NCBI RefSeq assembly: GCF_001714725.1
Contig: NZ_CP016447.1
Location: forward strand, 744,001-808,000
DNA from: Acidovorax sp. RAC01
Lineage (GTDB): Bacteria > Pseudomonadota > Gammaproteobacteria > Burkholderiales > Burkholderiaceae_C
Direction of reading: 5' to 3'
DNA: 64,000 nucleotides
In this document: in pieces, positions 16,570-27,020 of the stretch
How positions within the stretch are numbered: the stretch's first letter is position 1
Layout of the letters: every line of letters begins with the position of its first letter
Notes under the pieces: model-generated
The model's database searches: none
The model's input: the letters and a program-made list of their open reading frames with translations, nothing else
What the model was told of the DNA's origin: nothing
Position numbers and translations under genes: made by a program

Positions 16570-17577
16570 ATGACCAGCCATAGCCTTGTTCCCCAGTCGC
16601 CGGCCCTGCGCATTCCGGTGGCCCAGATGCGCAATGTGTTCCACCCCGGCGACGTCGAGCGCAAGCTCTCGCGGCTGCAGGAGTCTGGCAACCAGCGCGA
16701 ATACGAAACCCTGCGCACCGTGTACGAACGCATGCTCGAACGCGGCCCGGAGCGCTTTCAGGTCAAGCCTGCGGGCATCCCCGACATGGCCAGCCTGTAC
16801 GAACAGCTGCCCAACTTCACCGATGTGCTGGATGACGTGCGGCGCCACGTGGCGCTGGCGCAGGACAGCAGCGACGGCCTGGAAGTCACGCCCATGCTGC
16901 TGCTGGGCCCGCCCGGCATCGGCAAGACGCACTTTGCGCGGCAACTGGCCGAACTGCTGGGCACCGGCATGAACCTGCTGCCCATGAGCTCCATGACCGC
17001 CGGCTGGCTGCTGTCGGGCTCGTCCGCCCAATGGAAAGGTGCGCGCCCCGGCAAGGTTTTCGAGGCGCTGGTGGAGGGCGAATACGCCAACCCGGTGATC
17101 GTGGTGGACGAGATCGACAAGGCCAGCGGCGACGCGCAGTACGACCCGCTGGGCGCGCTGTACAGCCTGCTGGAGCACGACACCGCCCAGAGCTTCACCG
17201 ACGAGTTTGCCGAGGTGGCCATTGACGCCAGCCAGGTCATCTGGATCACCACGGCCAACGACAGCCGGGGCATCCCCGACCCCATCCTCAACCGCATGAA
17301 CGTGTTCGAGGTGGATGCCCCCACGCTGGAGCAGGCCCGCACCATTGCGCGCAACCTGTATGCGGGCATCCGCGCGGGGCACGACTGGGGGCGGCTGATC
17401 GACCCGGAGCCCTCGGGCGACGTGCTGGACCAGCTGGCGCAGATGCCGCCGCGCGAAATGCGCCGCGCGCTGATGACGGGCTTTGGCAACGCCCGGCTGG
17501 ACCGCCGCTCCACGGTGGAAGTGGCGGATCTGCCCAAAGCCGCTGCCGGGCGCGGCCGCATCGGTTTCGTGCAGTAG
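16570..17577 (+). CDS. Stand-alone AAA+ ATPase of the Lon type (no protease domain)
   Basis: 335-residue protein. An N-terminal helical part of about 85 residues with HPGDVERKLSRLQESGNQREYETL precedes an AAA+ core: Walker A GPPGIGKTH, Walker B VIVVDEIDK, sensor-1 VIWITTAND and an arginine-finger region PDPILNRMNVFEV. The order and the wording DPLGALYSLLEHDTAQSFTDEF are Lon-like, but the protein ends without a peptidase domain, so it is probably a remodelling ATPase rather than a protease. The client is unknown and no partner gene is adjacent. The start ATG at 16570 follows an AGGAG site. A CRP/FNR-like palindrome sits directly upstream. Confidence 0.8.
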   Translation: MTSHSLVPQSPALRIPVAQMRNVFHPGDVERKLSRLQESGNQREYETLRTVYERMLERGPERFQVKPAGIPDMASLYEQLPNFTDVLDDVRRHVALAQDSSDGLEVTPMLLLGPPGIGKTHFARQLAELLGTGMNLLPMSSMTAGWLLSGSSAQWKGARPGKVFEALVEGEYANPVIVVDEIDKASGDAQYDPLGALYSLLEHDTAQSFTDEFAEVAIDASQVIWITTANDSRGIPDPILNRMNVFEVDAPTLEQARTIARNLYAGIRAGHDWGRLIDPEPSGDVLDQLAQMPPREMRRALMTGFGNARLDRRSTVEVADLPKAAAGRGRIGFVQ

Positions 17578-17704
17578 CCGCCCCCGACGATTCGACCGGG
17601 CTGCCGCTTCCGCCATGGGGCGGGCGACGGCCCAGGCGCCGCATGGTCACAGGGGCCGCAGATACACTTGACAGCCCCGTGCACTGCACGCTCTGCCCTT
17701 GCCC

Positions 17705-19045
17705 ATGACCCTTTCGCAAAGCCTTTTCGTCATCCTGATCCTTATCGCGGCCAGCGCGTTTTTCTCGATGGCCGAGATCTCGCTGGCGGCCGCGCGACGT
17801 TTGCGGCTCAGGCAGATGGCTGACGAAGGGGTGCCGCAGGCCGACAGGGTGCTGCGCATGCAGGAGCAGCCCAGCGACTACTTCACGGTGGTGCAGGTGG
17901 GGCAGAACGCGGTGGCCATCCTGGGCGGTATCGTGGGCGAGGGCGCCCTGAGCCCGCACTTTGCGGCGCTGTTCGGGCTGTGGTTGAGCGATGCCACGGC
18001 GCAGACCGCCGGGTTCCTGGTGTCGTTCCTCGTCATCACGTCGCTGTTCATCCTGTTTGCCGACCTGTTCCCCAAGCGCCTGGGCATGGCCGACCCCGAG
18101 CGCCTGGCGGTGCGGCTGGCGCAGCCCATGTCGTGGTGCATGACGCTGCTGCGCCCGCTGGTGTGGTTCTACAGCCGCGGTGCCGACATGCTGTTCCGCG
18201 CGCTCGGCCTGTCGTCTTTGCGCGATGACCGCATCACCTCGGACGACATCCTGGCCATGATGGAAGCCGGTGCCCGCGCGGGCGTGCTGGCAGCGCGCGA
18301 GCAACAGGTCATCACCAACGTGTTCGAGCTGGATACGCGCATGGTCTCCAGCGCCATGTCGCCACGCGACCGGGTGGCCTTCTTCCTGCGGGACGAGCCC
18401 GATGCCGTGATCCGCCTGCGCATTGCGGCCGAGCCGTTTTCGACTTATCCCGTGTGCGAGGGCGATATCGACCATGTGGTGGGCTATGTGGACGCCAAGG
18501 ACTTGTTCCAGCGTGTACTCAATAACCAGCCCATCTCGCTGGCCGACGACAGCCTGGTGCGCAAGGTGCTGATCGTGCCCGACCGGCTCACACTGTCTGA
18601 AGTGCTGGAGCAGTTCCGCCATGTGCACGAAGACTTTGCCGTGATCGTGAACGAGTACAGCCTGGTGGTGGGCGTCGTCACGCTGAACGACGTGATGAGC
18701 ACTGTCATGGGCGACCTGGTGGGCCCGGCTGATGAAGAGCAGATCCTGCGGCGCGACGAGAACTCCTGGCTGATCGACGGTGTGACGCCGGTGCAGGATG
18801 TGCTGCACGCGCTGTCGCTCGATGAACTGCCCCATGCAGATCAATACGAGACGCTGGCCGGTTTCCTGATGGTGATGCTGCGCCGCGTGCCGCGCCGCAC
18901 CGACAGCGTGACGTGGGGCGGCTACAAGTTCGAGGTGCTGGACGTGGACAGCTACCGCGTGGACCAGGTCATGGTGTCACGGGTCGGCACCAGCACCAGC
19001 CCTGCGGCAGAGCCTGCGAGCACGCTGCTGCCGCCCGCCGCCTGA
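17705..19045 (+). CDS. CNNM-domain, CBS-pair membrane protein (YtfL/CorC type)
   Basis: 446 residues. The N-terminal CNNM/DUF21 domain has three to four helices (SLFVILILIAASAFFSMAEISLAAARR, FLVSFLVITSLFILFADLFPKRLG). A CBS pair follows (RMVSSAMSPRDRVAFF, YPVCEGDIDHVVGYVDAKDLF, FAVIVNEYSLVVGVVTLNDVM) and then a CorC_HlyC domain (SWLIDGVTPVQDVL, RRTDSVTWGGYKFEVLDVD). Such proteins are annotated as hemolysin-like but are linked to cation (Mg) homeostasis; transport itself is not shown here. The ATG at 17705 is preferred over a TTG two codons upstream. A perfect TTGACA lies at 17668-17673 without a good -10. Confidence 0.88.
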   Translation: MTLSQSLFVILILIAASAFFSMAEISLAAARRLRLRQMADEGVPQADRVLRMQEQPSDYFTVVQVGQNAVAILGGIVGEGALSPHFAALFGLWLSDATAQTAGFLVSFLVITSLFILFADLFPKRLGMADPERLAVRLAQPMSWCMTLLRPLVWFYSRGADMLFRALGLSSLRDDRITSDDILAMMEAGARAGVLAAREQQVITNVFELDTRMVSSAMSPRDRVAFFLRDEPDAVIRLRIAAEPFSTYPVCEGDIDHVVGYVDAKDLFQRVLNNQPISLADDSLVRKVLIVPDRLTLSEVLEQFRHVHEDFAVIVNEYSLVVGVVTLNDVMSTVMGDLVGPADEEQILRRDENSWLIDGVTPVQDVLHALSLDELPHADQYETLAGFLMVMLRRVPRRTDSVTWGGYKFEVLDVDSYRVDQVMVSRVGTSTSPAAEPASTLLPPAA

Positions 19046-19140
19046 GGGGCAGCAGCAAGAATCGTCGAGGTCCCGTGATCCGGCCACGCGCGTACATCGG
19101 GTCTGTGCAGGACGCCCGGCTGGTGTGACAAGGCGGAATC

Positions 19141-19842
19141 CTACGCGGCGGGTATCTGCTTGACCGGCTCGCCAAAGAGCCACTGGCGCTGCGCGCCGAA
19201 CACGGCATCGGGGTAAGGCGAGCGCCCGCGGCTGCCGTTGTAGCGGCCCAGTGCCATGAACAGATCGCCTCTCTCCCGGTCCATGTAGTGGCGCAGGATC
19301 ACGCAGCCAAACCGCAGGTTGGTCTGCATGTGGAACAGCTTGCCCGGATCACCATCGCCAATCACCCGGGTCCAGAAGGGCATCACCTGCATGTAGCCGC
19401 GCGCCCCGACGCTGGACACAGCGAACTTGCGAAACCCGCTTTCCACCTGGATAAGGCCCAGAACCAGCGAAACATCCAGCCCGGCACGCCTGGCCTCGTA
19501 CCAGACTGTCTGCAGGAATTCGCGTCGTACGTCGAGGTCAGGCTTGCGGCGGCGAAGGCGGTCGCTCATCGCACTGAGCCATCGCAAGTAGTGAATGCGC
19601 GCCTCGGTGGTGAGGAACTCCGGCTCGGGTGGGGCCTGGTTGGCAATCGCAGAACTCAACGCAGTGCGCACGGAGTCCATCAGCGGCTCTTCGAGCTGCC
19701 CGCCGGCGTACGCTGGTGCGGGAGCCAACAGCCCGGCTGCGGGCCCGGCAAGAGAGGCAGCGACCATGAGCAGGCCACGCCGCGTTACATCAGGCTCTAA
19801 ACGGCCAGACTGGCGGCGGGCCTGCGCCCCCCACCCCGTCAT
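19141..19842 (-). CDS. Lytic transglycosylase (SLT domain) with Tat-like signal
   Basis: Cuts the glycan strands of peptidoglycan to 1,6-anhydromuropeptides. The catalytic Glu is in [28 protein letters not shown], the standard SLT motif, followed by [14 protein letters not shown] and the [10 protein letters not shown] motif. The 233-residue protein begins with an Arg-rich stretch and [21 protein letters not shown], which looks like a twin-arginine signal, so export may be by Tat. Its ATG overlaps the proS stop by four bases (ATGA), so translation is probably coupled to proS, an unusual partner for a cell-wall enzyme. Confidence 0.9.
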   Translation of the reverse strand: MTGWGAQARRQSGRLEPDVTRRGLLMVAASLAGPAAGLLAPAPAYAGGQLEEPLMDSVRTALSSAIANQAPPEPEFLTTEARIHYLRWLSAMSDRLRRRKPDLDVRREFLQTVWYEARRAGLDVSLVLGLIQVESGFRKFAVSSVGARGYMQVMPFWTRVIGDGDPGKLFHMQTNLRFGCVILRHYMDRERGDLFMALGRYNGSRGRSPYPDAVFGAQRQWLFGEPVKQIPAA

Positions 19843-21581
19843 ACGGCCATGCGGCCCCTCACGTGGGCCAGTATGTCTGCCGTAGCCACCTTGGTAGCGG
19901 CTGCGTCGCGCCGGTTCTGGTACTCGACCATGCCTTCCTTCAGGCTCTTGTCGCCAATCGTCACGCGGTGCGGTACGCCAATGAGTTCCCAGTCGGCAAA
20001 CATGGCGCCGGGGCGCTCGCCGCGGTCGTCCAGGATCACGTCCACACCGGCCGCCATCAGGTCGGCATACAGCGATTCAGCCGTCGCCTTGACAGCCTCG
20101 CTGCGGTCCATACCCACGGGGCAGATGACCACGGTGAAGGGCGCAATCGCGTCAGGCCAGATGATGCCGCGCTCATCGTGGTTCTGTTCGATGGCGGCGG
20201 CTGGCAGGCGCGTCACGCCAATGCCGTAGCAACCCATTTCCAGGGGCTGGGGCTTGCCGTTTTCATCGAGGAAGGTGGCGTTCATGGCGCGGCTGTACTT
20301 GGTGCCGAGGTAGAACACATGGCCCACTTCGATGCCGCGCTCGATGGCAAGTTCACCCTTGCCGTCGGGCGATGGGTCACCGGCCACCACATTGCGCAGG
20401 TCTGCCACAGCATCCGGCTCGGGCAGGTCGCGGCCCCAGTTCACGCCGGTGATGTGAAAGTCTGGCTCGTTGGCGCCGCAGATCCAGTCGGCCATCAGGG
20501 CGACTTCGCGGTCGGCCACGATCTTCAAGGGCTTTTTCAGACCGATGGGGCCCAGGTAGCCCGGCTTGCAGCCAAAGTGTTCATCGATCTCGCCCAGCGT
20601 GGCAAACCGGAACCCGGCAAGGCCTGGCACCTTGGACACCTTGATCTCGTTCATGTCGTGATCGCCGCGCAGCAGCAACAGCCAGACCTGGCTCTTGACG
20701 ATCTCGCCCGCTTCGTTGGTCTCGTCGGTGGCCAGCACCAGCGACTTGACGGTGGTGTTGAGCGGCACGCCCAGCAGCTCGGCCACATCCGCGCAGGTGC
20801 TCTTGCCTGGCGTGGCGGTCTTGGTCATGGCCTGGCGGGCAGTGCCGCGCGGGCCGGCCGGTGCCAGGGCCTCGGCCTTTTCCATGTTGGCCGCGTAGTC
20901 GCTCTGCGGGCAGTACACGATGGCGTCTTCGCCGGTCGCGGCGATCACCTGGAATTCCTCGCTCAGGTCGCCCCCGATGGCGCCACTGTCGGCCGCCACA
21001 GCACGGTACGTGAGGCCAAAGCGGTCAAAGATTTGCCGGTACGCCTTGGCCATGACCTGGTAGCTGGCCTTGGCAGACGCCTGGTCACGGTCAAAGCTGT
21101 AGGCGTCCTTCATAATGAACTCGCGGCCACGCATCAGGCCAAAGCGCGGGCGGCGCTCGTCACGGAACTTGGTCTGGATCTGGTAGAAGTTCTTGGGCAG
21201 TTGCTTATAGCTGCGCAGCTCCTGCCGCGCGATGTCAGTGATCACTTCTTCGCTGGTGGGCTGCACCACGAAATCGCGGCCATGGCGGTCCTGGATGCGC
21301 AACAGCTCGGGGCCCATCTTGTCGAAGCGGCCGGTTTCCTGCCACAGCTCGGCCGGCTGCACCACGGGCATGGTCAGCTCCACGGCCCCTGCGCGGTTCA
21401 TTTCCTCGCGCACGATGGCTTCCACCTTGCGGATCACCCGCAGGCCCATGGGCATGTAGTTGTAAATGCCAGCGCCCAGCTTCTTGATCAGCCCCGCCCG
21501 CATCATGAGCTTGTGGCTGACCACTTCGGCGTCCGCCGGAGCTTCCTTCTGGGTGGAAATAAAGAATTGGGAGGCTTTCAT
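19839..21581 (-). CDS. proS: Prolyl-tRNA synthetase (bacterial type, with editing domain)
   Basis: Charges tRNA(Pro) with proline in the cytoplasm. The 580 residues (E. coli 572) start [20 protein letters not shown]. Class II motifs are visible: motif 2 [25 protein letters not shown] and motif 3 [13 protein letters not shown]. The insert of about 180 residues between them ([15 protein letters not shown] to roughly [14 protein letters not shown]) is the YbaK-like editing domain that hydrolyses Ala-tRNA(Pro). It is divergent from rppH and transcribed together with the lytic transglycosylase gene that overlaps its end. Confidence 0.97.
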   Translation of the reverse strand: MKASQFFISTQKEAPADAEVVSHKLMMRAGLIKKLGAGIYNYMPMGLRVIRKVEAIVREEMNRAGAVELTMPVVQPAELWQETGRFDKMGPELLRIQDRHGRDFVVQPTSEEVITDIARQELRSYKQLPKNFYQIQTKFRDERRPRFGLMRGREFIMKDAYSFDRDQASAKASYQVMAKAYRQIFDRFGLTYRAVAADSGAIGGDLSEEFQVIAATGEDAIVYCPQSDYAANMEKAEALAPAGPRGTARQAMTKTATPGKSTCADVAELLGVPLNTTVKSLVLATDETNEAGEIVKSQVWLLLLRGDHDMNEIKVSKVPGLAGFRFATLGEIDEHFGCKPGYLGPIGLKKPLKIVADREVALMADWICGANEPDFHITGVNWGRDLPEPDAVADLRNVVAGDPSPDGKGELAIERGIEVGHVFYLGTKYSRAMNATFLDENGKPQPLEMGCYGIGVTRLPAAAIEQNHDERGIIWPDAIAPFTVVICPVGMDRSEAVKATAESLYADLMAAGVDVILDDRGERPGAMFADWELIGVPHRVTIGDKSLKEGMVEYQNRRDAAATKVATADILAHVRGRMAV

Positions 21582-21615
21582 CGGCGGCGGGTTCGGGCAG
21601 AACGAAGCGGTCCAC

Positions 21616-21643
21616 TTGCCGCGCGCTAGGCGCCGTGCATAAT
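21616..21643 (+). promoter_or_regulatory. Sigma-70-type promoter of rppH
   Basis: TTGCCG (21616-21621), a 16-base spacer and CATAAT (21638-21643), ending 30 bases before the rppH ATG. Confidence 0.5.
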
Positions 21644-21673
21644 GGACGCAGTTTAAAAATTTGGGGTTTGATT

Positions 21674-22342
21674 ATGCTTGACCGGGACGGCTTTCGGCCG
21701 AACGTCGGCATCATCCTGCTCAACCAGAAGAACCAGGTGTTCTGGGGCAAGCGCATACGCACCCACAGCTGGCAGTTCCCGCAGGGTGGCATTGACCGGG
21801 GCGAAACCCCCGAACAGGCCATGTTCCGCGAGTTGCACGAAGAGGTGGGATTATTGCCCAACCACGTTCGCGTGGTGGCCCGAACCCGTGACTGGTTGCG
21901 CTATGAGGTGCCAGACCGGTACATCCGCCGCGACGCCCGCGGCCACTACAAGGGCCAGAAACAGATCTGGTATCTGCTGCAGCTGGTTGGCCACGACTGG
22001 GATTTGAACCTGCGCGCCACCAATCATCCGGAATTCGACGCCTGGCGCTGGAACGACTACTGGGTGCCGCTGGACGTGGTGGTGGAGTTCAAGCGCGGTG
22101 TCTACGAAATGGCGCTGACCGAACTGGCCCGCTATCTGCCCCGCCACGAACAACGCAACCGTTATCTGCGCAGCGGCATGCGCACGCGCGAAGGTGAGCA
22201 CGCGGGCGCGATGTTCCGCTCAGGCTCGATGCTGGTGAACCCGGGCATGGAACTTCCACCGGGTGCCAGCTTTGACCCGGACCCGCAGACCAGCATCCCT
22301 GGGGAGCTGGACGCGATCCCCAGCACGACCGATCCTCGCTGA
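21674..22342 (+). CDS. rppH: RNA pyrophosphohydrolase (Nudix)
   Basis: Removes pyrophosphate from the 5' triphosphate of mRNAs, starting RNase E-dependent decay. The protein begins [27 protein letters not shown] as RppH does. The Nudix box is [25 protein letters not shown], and [15 protein letters not shown] and [10 protein letters not shown] are also typical. At 222 residues it exceeds E. coli RppH (176) by a C-terminal extension of about 50 residues rich in Gly, Ser and Pro. The start is the ATG at 21674; upstream codons are not conserved. Divergent from proS. Confidence 0.95.
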   Translation: MLDRDGFRPNVGIILLNQKNQVFWGKRIRTHSWQFPQGGIDRGETPEQAMFRELHEEVGLLPNHVRVVARTRDWLRYEVPDRYIRRDARGHYKGQKQIWYLLQLVGHDWDLNLRATNHPEFDAWRWNDYWVPLDVVVEFKRGVYEMALTELARYLPRHEQRNRYLRSGMRTREGEHAGAMFRSGSMLVNPGMELPPGASFDPDPQTSIPGELDAIPSTTDPR

Positions 22343-22397
22343 GAGTTCAAGGCCCTGTTGCGGGCGTCAACCGGTTCGTCCGGTCCGCCCGGCTGGG

Positions 22398-22425
22398 CAA
22401 AAAGGCAACCTGAGACTCGTTGCCT
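22398..22425 (-). terminator. Intrinsic terminator of proB
   Basis: On the minus strand AGGCAAC, a nine-base loop and GTTGCCT are followed by TTTT. It lies 110 bases after the proB stop. The remainder of the rppH-proB gap shows no further feature. Confidence 0.7.
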
Positions 22426-22534
22426 GATCCCCCAAACCCACCGACCGACCCGCGAAGTCCGATTGCCGGTCTCGGGGCACCATCCACTGCTGCCCGAATC
22501 GACCGCAAGGAGGCTAGACGAGTAACCCGTCTGC

Positions 22535-23677
22535 TTAACCGGCCGCCAGCACCATGTTGTCGCGGTGCACCATCTCAGGCTCTGCCGCATACCCCAGCAA
22601 GCGTTCGAACTCTGCAGACGGCTTGCGACACAGCAGCCGAGCCTCGGCCGCCGCATAGTTGGCCAGACCCCGGGCGATCTCCGCACCGGAAGCGTCACGC
22701 ACGGCAATGACATCGCCACGCGAGAAGTCACCTTCCACGGCGGTCATGCCGATCGGCAGCAGGCTTTTGCCCTCATCGCGCACCTTGGCAGCCGCACCCG
22801 CATCCACGACCACGGCACCCCGCAGCTGGAGGTGGTCGGCCATCCACTGCTTGCGCGCCTGCTTTTTCTGCGTCTGCGCCACCAGCAGCGTACCCAGCGA
22901 TTCCCCACCAGAAAGACGCAAGAGCACATCGGGCTCCCGCCCCCATGCGATGACGGTCGATGCCCCGGACCCGGCCGCCCGCTTGGCTGCGAGGATCTTG
23001 GTGATCATCCCGCCCTTGCCAATGCTGGAGCCCGCACCGCCCGCCATCGCTTCGAGGGCCAGGTCACCGGCCTTGGCTTCGTGCACAAACTGCGCCGCAG
23101 GATCGCGCCGGGGGTCGGCGGTGTAGAGGCCTTTCTGGTCGGTGAGGATGATCAGGGCGTCGGCCTCGACGAGATTGGCAACCAGCGCGCCCAGGGTGTC
23201 GTTGTCGCCGAACTTGATCTCGTCGTTGACGACCGTGTCGTTTTCGTTGATCACGGGCACCACGCCCAGCCGCAGCAGGGTCAGCAGCGTCGAGCGGGCG
23301 TTCAGGTAGCGCTCGCGGTCGGCCAGGTCGGCATGCGTCAGCAGCACCTGCGCGCTGCCCATGCCCTGCTCGCGCAACTTGGTCTCGTACATCTGCGCGA
23401 GCCCCATCTGGCCGACAGCAGCGGCGGCCTGCAGCTCGTGCACTTCGTGTGGCCGGGTGGTCCAGCCCAAGCGCTTCATGCCCTCGGCAATCGCACCGCT
23501 GGACACCATGACCACCTCGCGCGGGGCGCCGCCACCGTCGCCGCGCACCAGCGCGGCGAGTTGCCGGCTCCACTCGCCGATGGCGGTCTCGTCGAGGCCA
23601 CGCCCCTCATTGGTCACAAGACTGGAGCCCACCTTCACCACGATGCGGCGGGCATCTCGCAAAACGCTGGAAGCCAT
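22535..23677 (-). CDS. proB: Glutamate 5-kinase
   Basis: Phosphorylates glutamate to glutamyl-5-phosphate with ATP, the first and feedback-inhibited step of proline synthesis. The 380-residue protein has an N-terminal amino-acid-kinase domain ([68 protein letters not shown]). The C-terminal PUA domain starts near [17 protein letters not shown]. proA is not adjacent. It lies downstream of obgE with a dispersed repeat in the gap and ends at a clear terminator. Confidence 0.96.
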   Translation of the reverse strand: MASSVLRDARRIVVKVGSSLVTNEGRGLDETAIGEWSRQLAALVRGDGGGAPREVVMVSSGAIAEGMKRLGWTTRPHEVHELQAAAAVGQMGLAQMYETKLREQGMGSAQVLLTHADLADRERYLNARSTLLTLLRLGVVPVINENDTVVNDEIKFGDNDTLGALVANLVEADALIILTDQKGLYTADPRRDPAAQFVHEAKAGDLALEAMAGGAGSSIGKGGMITKILAAKRAAGSGASTVIAWGREPDVLLRLSGGESLGTLLVAQTQKKQARKQWMADHLQLRGAVVVDAGAAAKVRDEGKSLLPIGMTAVEGDFSRGDVIAVRDASGAEIARGLANYAAAEARLLCRKPSAEFERLLGYAAEPEMVHRDNMVLAAG

Positions 23678-23687
23678 TTTTTCAGTG

Positions 23688-23746
23688 TTTTAGGCTGCCA
23701 GCGCTTGCTTTATAAGCACTGACAGCTATTAAATATATAGCAATAC
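23688..23746 (+). repeat. Dispersed two-hairpin intergenic repeat, copy 6 (obgE-proB)
   Basis: One of the best copies: AGCGCTTGCTTTATAAGCACT forms hairpin 1, and GCTATTAAATATATAGC forms hairpin 2. It lies between the co-directional genes obgE and proB, ten bases before the proB ATG. Confidence 0.8.
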
Positions 23747-23767
23747 CGTACCGGGAGCTTGCCCGTA

Positions 23768-24940
<1,173 letters not shown>

Positions 24941-24980
24941 CTACTGCAAAAGCAGTCCAACGCAGCGCATCGTACCGACC

Positions 24981-25010
24981 AAACAACAAAGCCCCGGCAG
25001 AGCGGGGCTT
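24981..25010 (-). terminator. Terminator/attenuator between rpmA and obgE
   Basis: On the minus strand AGCCCCG, loop CTCTGC and CGGGGCT are followed by TTGTTGTTT. It starts about 25 bases after the rpmA stop. Confidence 0.75.
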
Positions 25011-25032
25011 CGATGATGACCCGAGGCGAGCC

Positions 25033-25290
25033 TCAGGCGGGTGTCACGTTGACCGTGGCTTTAGACAACGCGCCCTTGGTGCCAAACGACACGTGGCCGT
25101 CAACCAGGGCGAACAACGTGTGGTCCTTGCCCACGCCGACGTTGTTGCCGGGGTGGAAACGCGTTCCGCGTTGACGCACGATGATCGAGCCAGCGCTGAT
25201 CAGTTCACCACCGAACGCCTTGACACCCAGCATCTTTGGCTTGGAGTCGCGCCCGTTTCGCGTAGAGCCGCCGCCTTTTTTCTGTGCCAT
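25033..25290 (-). CDS. rpmA: 50S ribosomal protein L27
   Basis: Small ribosomal protein whose N-terminus reaches the peptidyl-transferase centre. The 85 residues begin [20 protein letters not shown] and contain the conserved [19 protein letters not shown] and [12 protein letters not shown]. It starts directly with MAQKKGG, so there is no leader peptide for processing as in Firmicutes. It is 16 bases downstream of rplU in one transcript. Confidence 0.98.
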   Translation of the reverse strand: MAQKKGGGSTRNGRDSKPKMLGVKAFGGELISAGSIIVRQRGTRFHPGNNVGVGKDHTLFALVDGHVSFGTKGALSKATVNVTPA

Positions 25291-25306
25291 GACTCAGCTC
25301 CTTCGA

Positions 25307-25618
25307 TTAAGCAGCAATCGCACCGATTTGCAGTTCAGTGAACTGCTGGCGATGGCCTTGGCGTTTTTGATAGTGCTTGCGACGGCGCATCTTGAAGATG
25401 TGCACCTTGTCGTGCTTGCCGTGGGCCACGACAGTGGCTTTCACGGTTGCGCCGGACACCAGGGGCGTACCAACCTTCAGTTCAGCGCCGTTGCCGACAG
25501 CCAGAACCTGGTCGATCACAATTTCCTGGCCTACGTCCGCAGCAATCTGTTCTACTTTAATTTTTTCGCCGGAAGCAACGCGATACTGCTTGCCGCCGGT
25601 TTTTATGACCGCGTACAT
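25307..25618 (-). CDS. rplU: 50S ribosomal protein L21
   Basis: 23S rRNA-binding protein of the large subunit. The 103 residues start [20 protein letters not shown] and end with the basic [21 protein letters not shown] region typical of L21. The ATG at 25618 was chosen because homologues start at [11 protein letters not shown]; 16 extra residues upstream are not conserved. It leads the rplU-rpmA-obgE operon and has a recognisable promoter at 25668-25696. Confidence 0.98.
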   Translation of the reverse strand: MYAVIKTGGKQYRVASGEKIKVEQIAADVGQEIVIDQVLAVGNGAELKVGTPLVSGATVKATVVAHGKHDKVHIFKMRRRKHYQKRQGHRQQFTELQIGAIAA

Positions 25619-25667
25619 GTTGACCTCTTGATATGAGTTCCGCAGACGGATTTCTGCAGAGCCCAAG

Positions 25668-25696
25668 AGTATAACCCACGCTATCCCTCCTGCCTA
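25668..25696 (-). promoter_or_regulatory. Sigma-70-type promoter of rplU-rpmA-obgE
   Basis: Minus strand: -35 TAGGCA (25696-25691), a 17-base spacer and -10 TATACT (25673-25668), giving a leader of about 45 bases before the rplU ATG. Confidence 0.55.
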
Positions 25697-25760
25697 GCCG
25701 GACCGCCCCCCCTCCGGGAAGAGCTCGGCAGCGAAAGCCAGGCGCAAGGCGCTGCGTTCC

Positions 25761-25766
25761 TATAAT
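25761..25766 (+). promoter_or_regulatory. -10 box of ispB
   Basis: Perfect TATAAT 26 bases before the proposed ispB start. The -35 position (CCAGGC) is poor. Confidence 0.45.
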
Positions 25767-25791
25767 TACGCATCTTTTCGCGACCACCACC

Positions 25792-26775
25792 TTGACCGCA
25801 CATACCGCCCCAGCCGCCTCGCCCCTTCTGCTCGTCGCCAGCGACATGCTGGAGGTCGACAAGGTCATCAGTCAGCGCCTGACATCGAGTGTGCCTCTGG
25901 TGGCACAGATATCCCAATACATCATCGCGGCGGGCGGCAAGCGCCTTCGCCCGGCCCTGCTACTCATGGTTTGCGGAGCACTGGGATACAGCGGCGCCCA
26001 TCGCTTCAGCCTGGCAGCGGTGGTCGAACTGATTCACACAGCAACTCTGCTGCACGACGATGTGGTGGATGCCTCCACCCTCCGCCGCGGTCGCCCAACA
26101 GCCAACGAAACCTTCGGAAACCCGGCCAGCGTGCTGGTTGGCGACTTCTTGCATACGCGCTCATTCCAGATGATGGTCGAGGCTGGAAGCATGCGGATCA
26201 TGGAGATTCTTTCCGAAGCAACCAATGTCATTGCGGAGGGAGAAGTGCTCCAGCTGATGAACATGCACGACGCTTCACTGGACGAAGAAGGCTACCTGCG
26301 GGTCATACAGTCGAAAACCGCGAAACTGTTTGAAGCCAGTGCTCGCCTCGGTGCGGTCCTGGCAGAAAGCACTCCAGCCGTCGAGGAGGCTTGCGCCACC
26401 TACGGGCAGGCGCTGGGAACTGCGTTCCAAATCATTGACGACGTGCTGGATTACGACGGCGACGCGACCGAGATGGGCAAGAACCTCGGGGATGACCTGC
26501 GCGAAGGTAAATCAACGCTGCCACTCATTGCAGCCATCAGGCGAGGGACACCCCAGCAAGCTGCCACAGTGCGGCGCGCTATTGAAGAGGGGTCCACGGA
26601 GCAACTTACAGAAATCATCGCGATTGTCAAAGACACCGGGGCGCTGGAGGTGGCACGGGACGCCGCCATCGCCGAAGCGCGCCGCGCCATGTCCGCCGCG
26701 CAACGGCTGCCAGCCAATCCATACTCGGCGGGCTTGCTAGAATTGGCATCACAACTGCTGGCCCGCCGCACGTAA
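25792..26775 (+). CDS. ispB: All-trans polyprenyl (octaprenyl-type) diphosphate synthase
   Basis: Builds the long polyprenyl tail of ubiquinone from IPP and an allylic diphosphate. 327 residues. The first aspartate-rich motif DDVVD is in TATLLHDDVVDASTLRRGRPT and the second, DDVLD, in FQIIDDVLDYDGDATEMGKNLGDDL. The frame opens with a TTG at 25792; the first ATG is 18 codons later (MLEVDKVISQRL). The TTG is preferred because homologues have a similar short N-terminus, but no ribosome site is visible. It is divergent from rplU. Confidence 0.9.
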   Translation: MTAHTAPAASPLLLVASDMLEVDKVISQRLTSSVPLVAQISQYIIAAGGKRLRPALLLMVCGALGYSGAHRFSLAAVVELIHTATLLHDDVVDASTLRRGRPTANETFGNPASVLVGDFLHTRSFQMMVEAGSMRIMEILSEATNVIAEGEVLQLMNMHDASLDEEGYLRVIQSKTAKLFEASARLGAVLAESTPAVEEACATYGQALGTAFQIIDDVLDYDGDATEMGKNLGDDLREGKSTLPLIAAIRRGTPQQAATVRRAIEEGSTEQLTEIIAIVKDTGALEVARDAAIAEARRAMSAAQRLPANPYSAGLLELASQLLARRT

Positions 26776-26816
26776 GTTGGAAATCCAACCTCGGTTTGTG
26801 GCAGACAGCACACAAG

Positions 26817-26893
26817 CGGGGTGTAGCTTAGCCTGGTAGAGCGCTACGTTCGGGACGTAGAGGCCGGAGGTTCGAATCCTCTCACCCCGACCA
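26817..26893 (+). tRNA. tRNA-Pro (CGG anticodon)
   Basis: 77 bases including an encoded CCA. The acceptor stem is CGGGGTG/CACCCCG. The anticodon stem CTACG/CGTAG encloses the loop TTCGGGA with anticodon CGG, which reads CCG. The T arm GGAGGTTCGAATCCTC is canonical. It lies 41 bases after ispB and 127 bases before pilB. Confidence 0.95.
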
Positions 26894-27020
26894 GCTAATC
26901 AGGCGTTTGCCCAGCATGGGCAATCAAGTCGCTGTTGCGAATATCCATCGCTGTACAGGCTCTGGGTGATCGGCGATGATAGGATGGTTTCTTTTCCCAA
27001 CCTAACACATCCCCGGTTAC

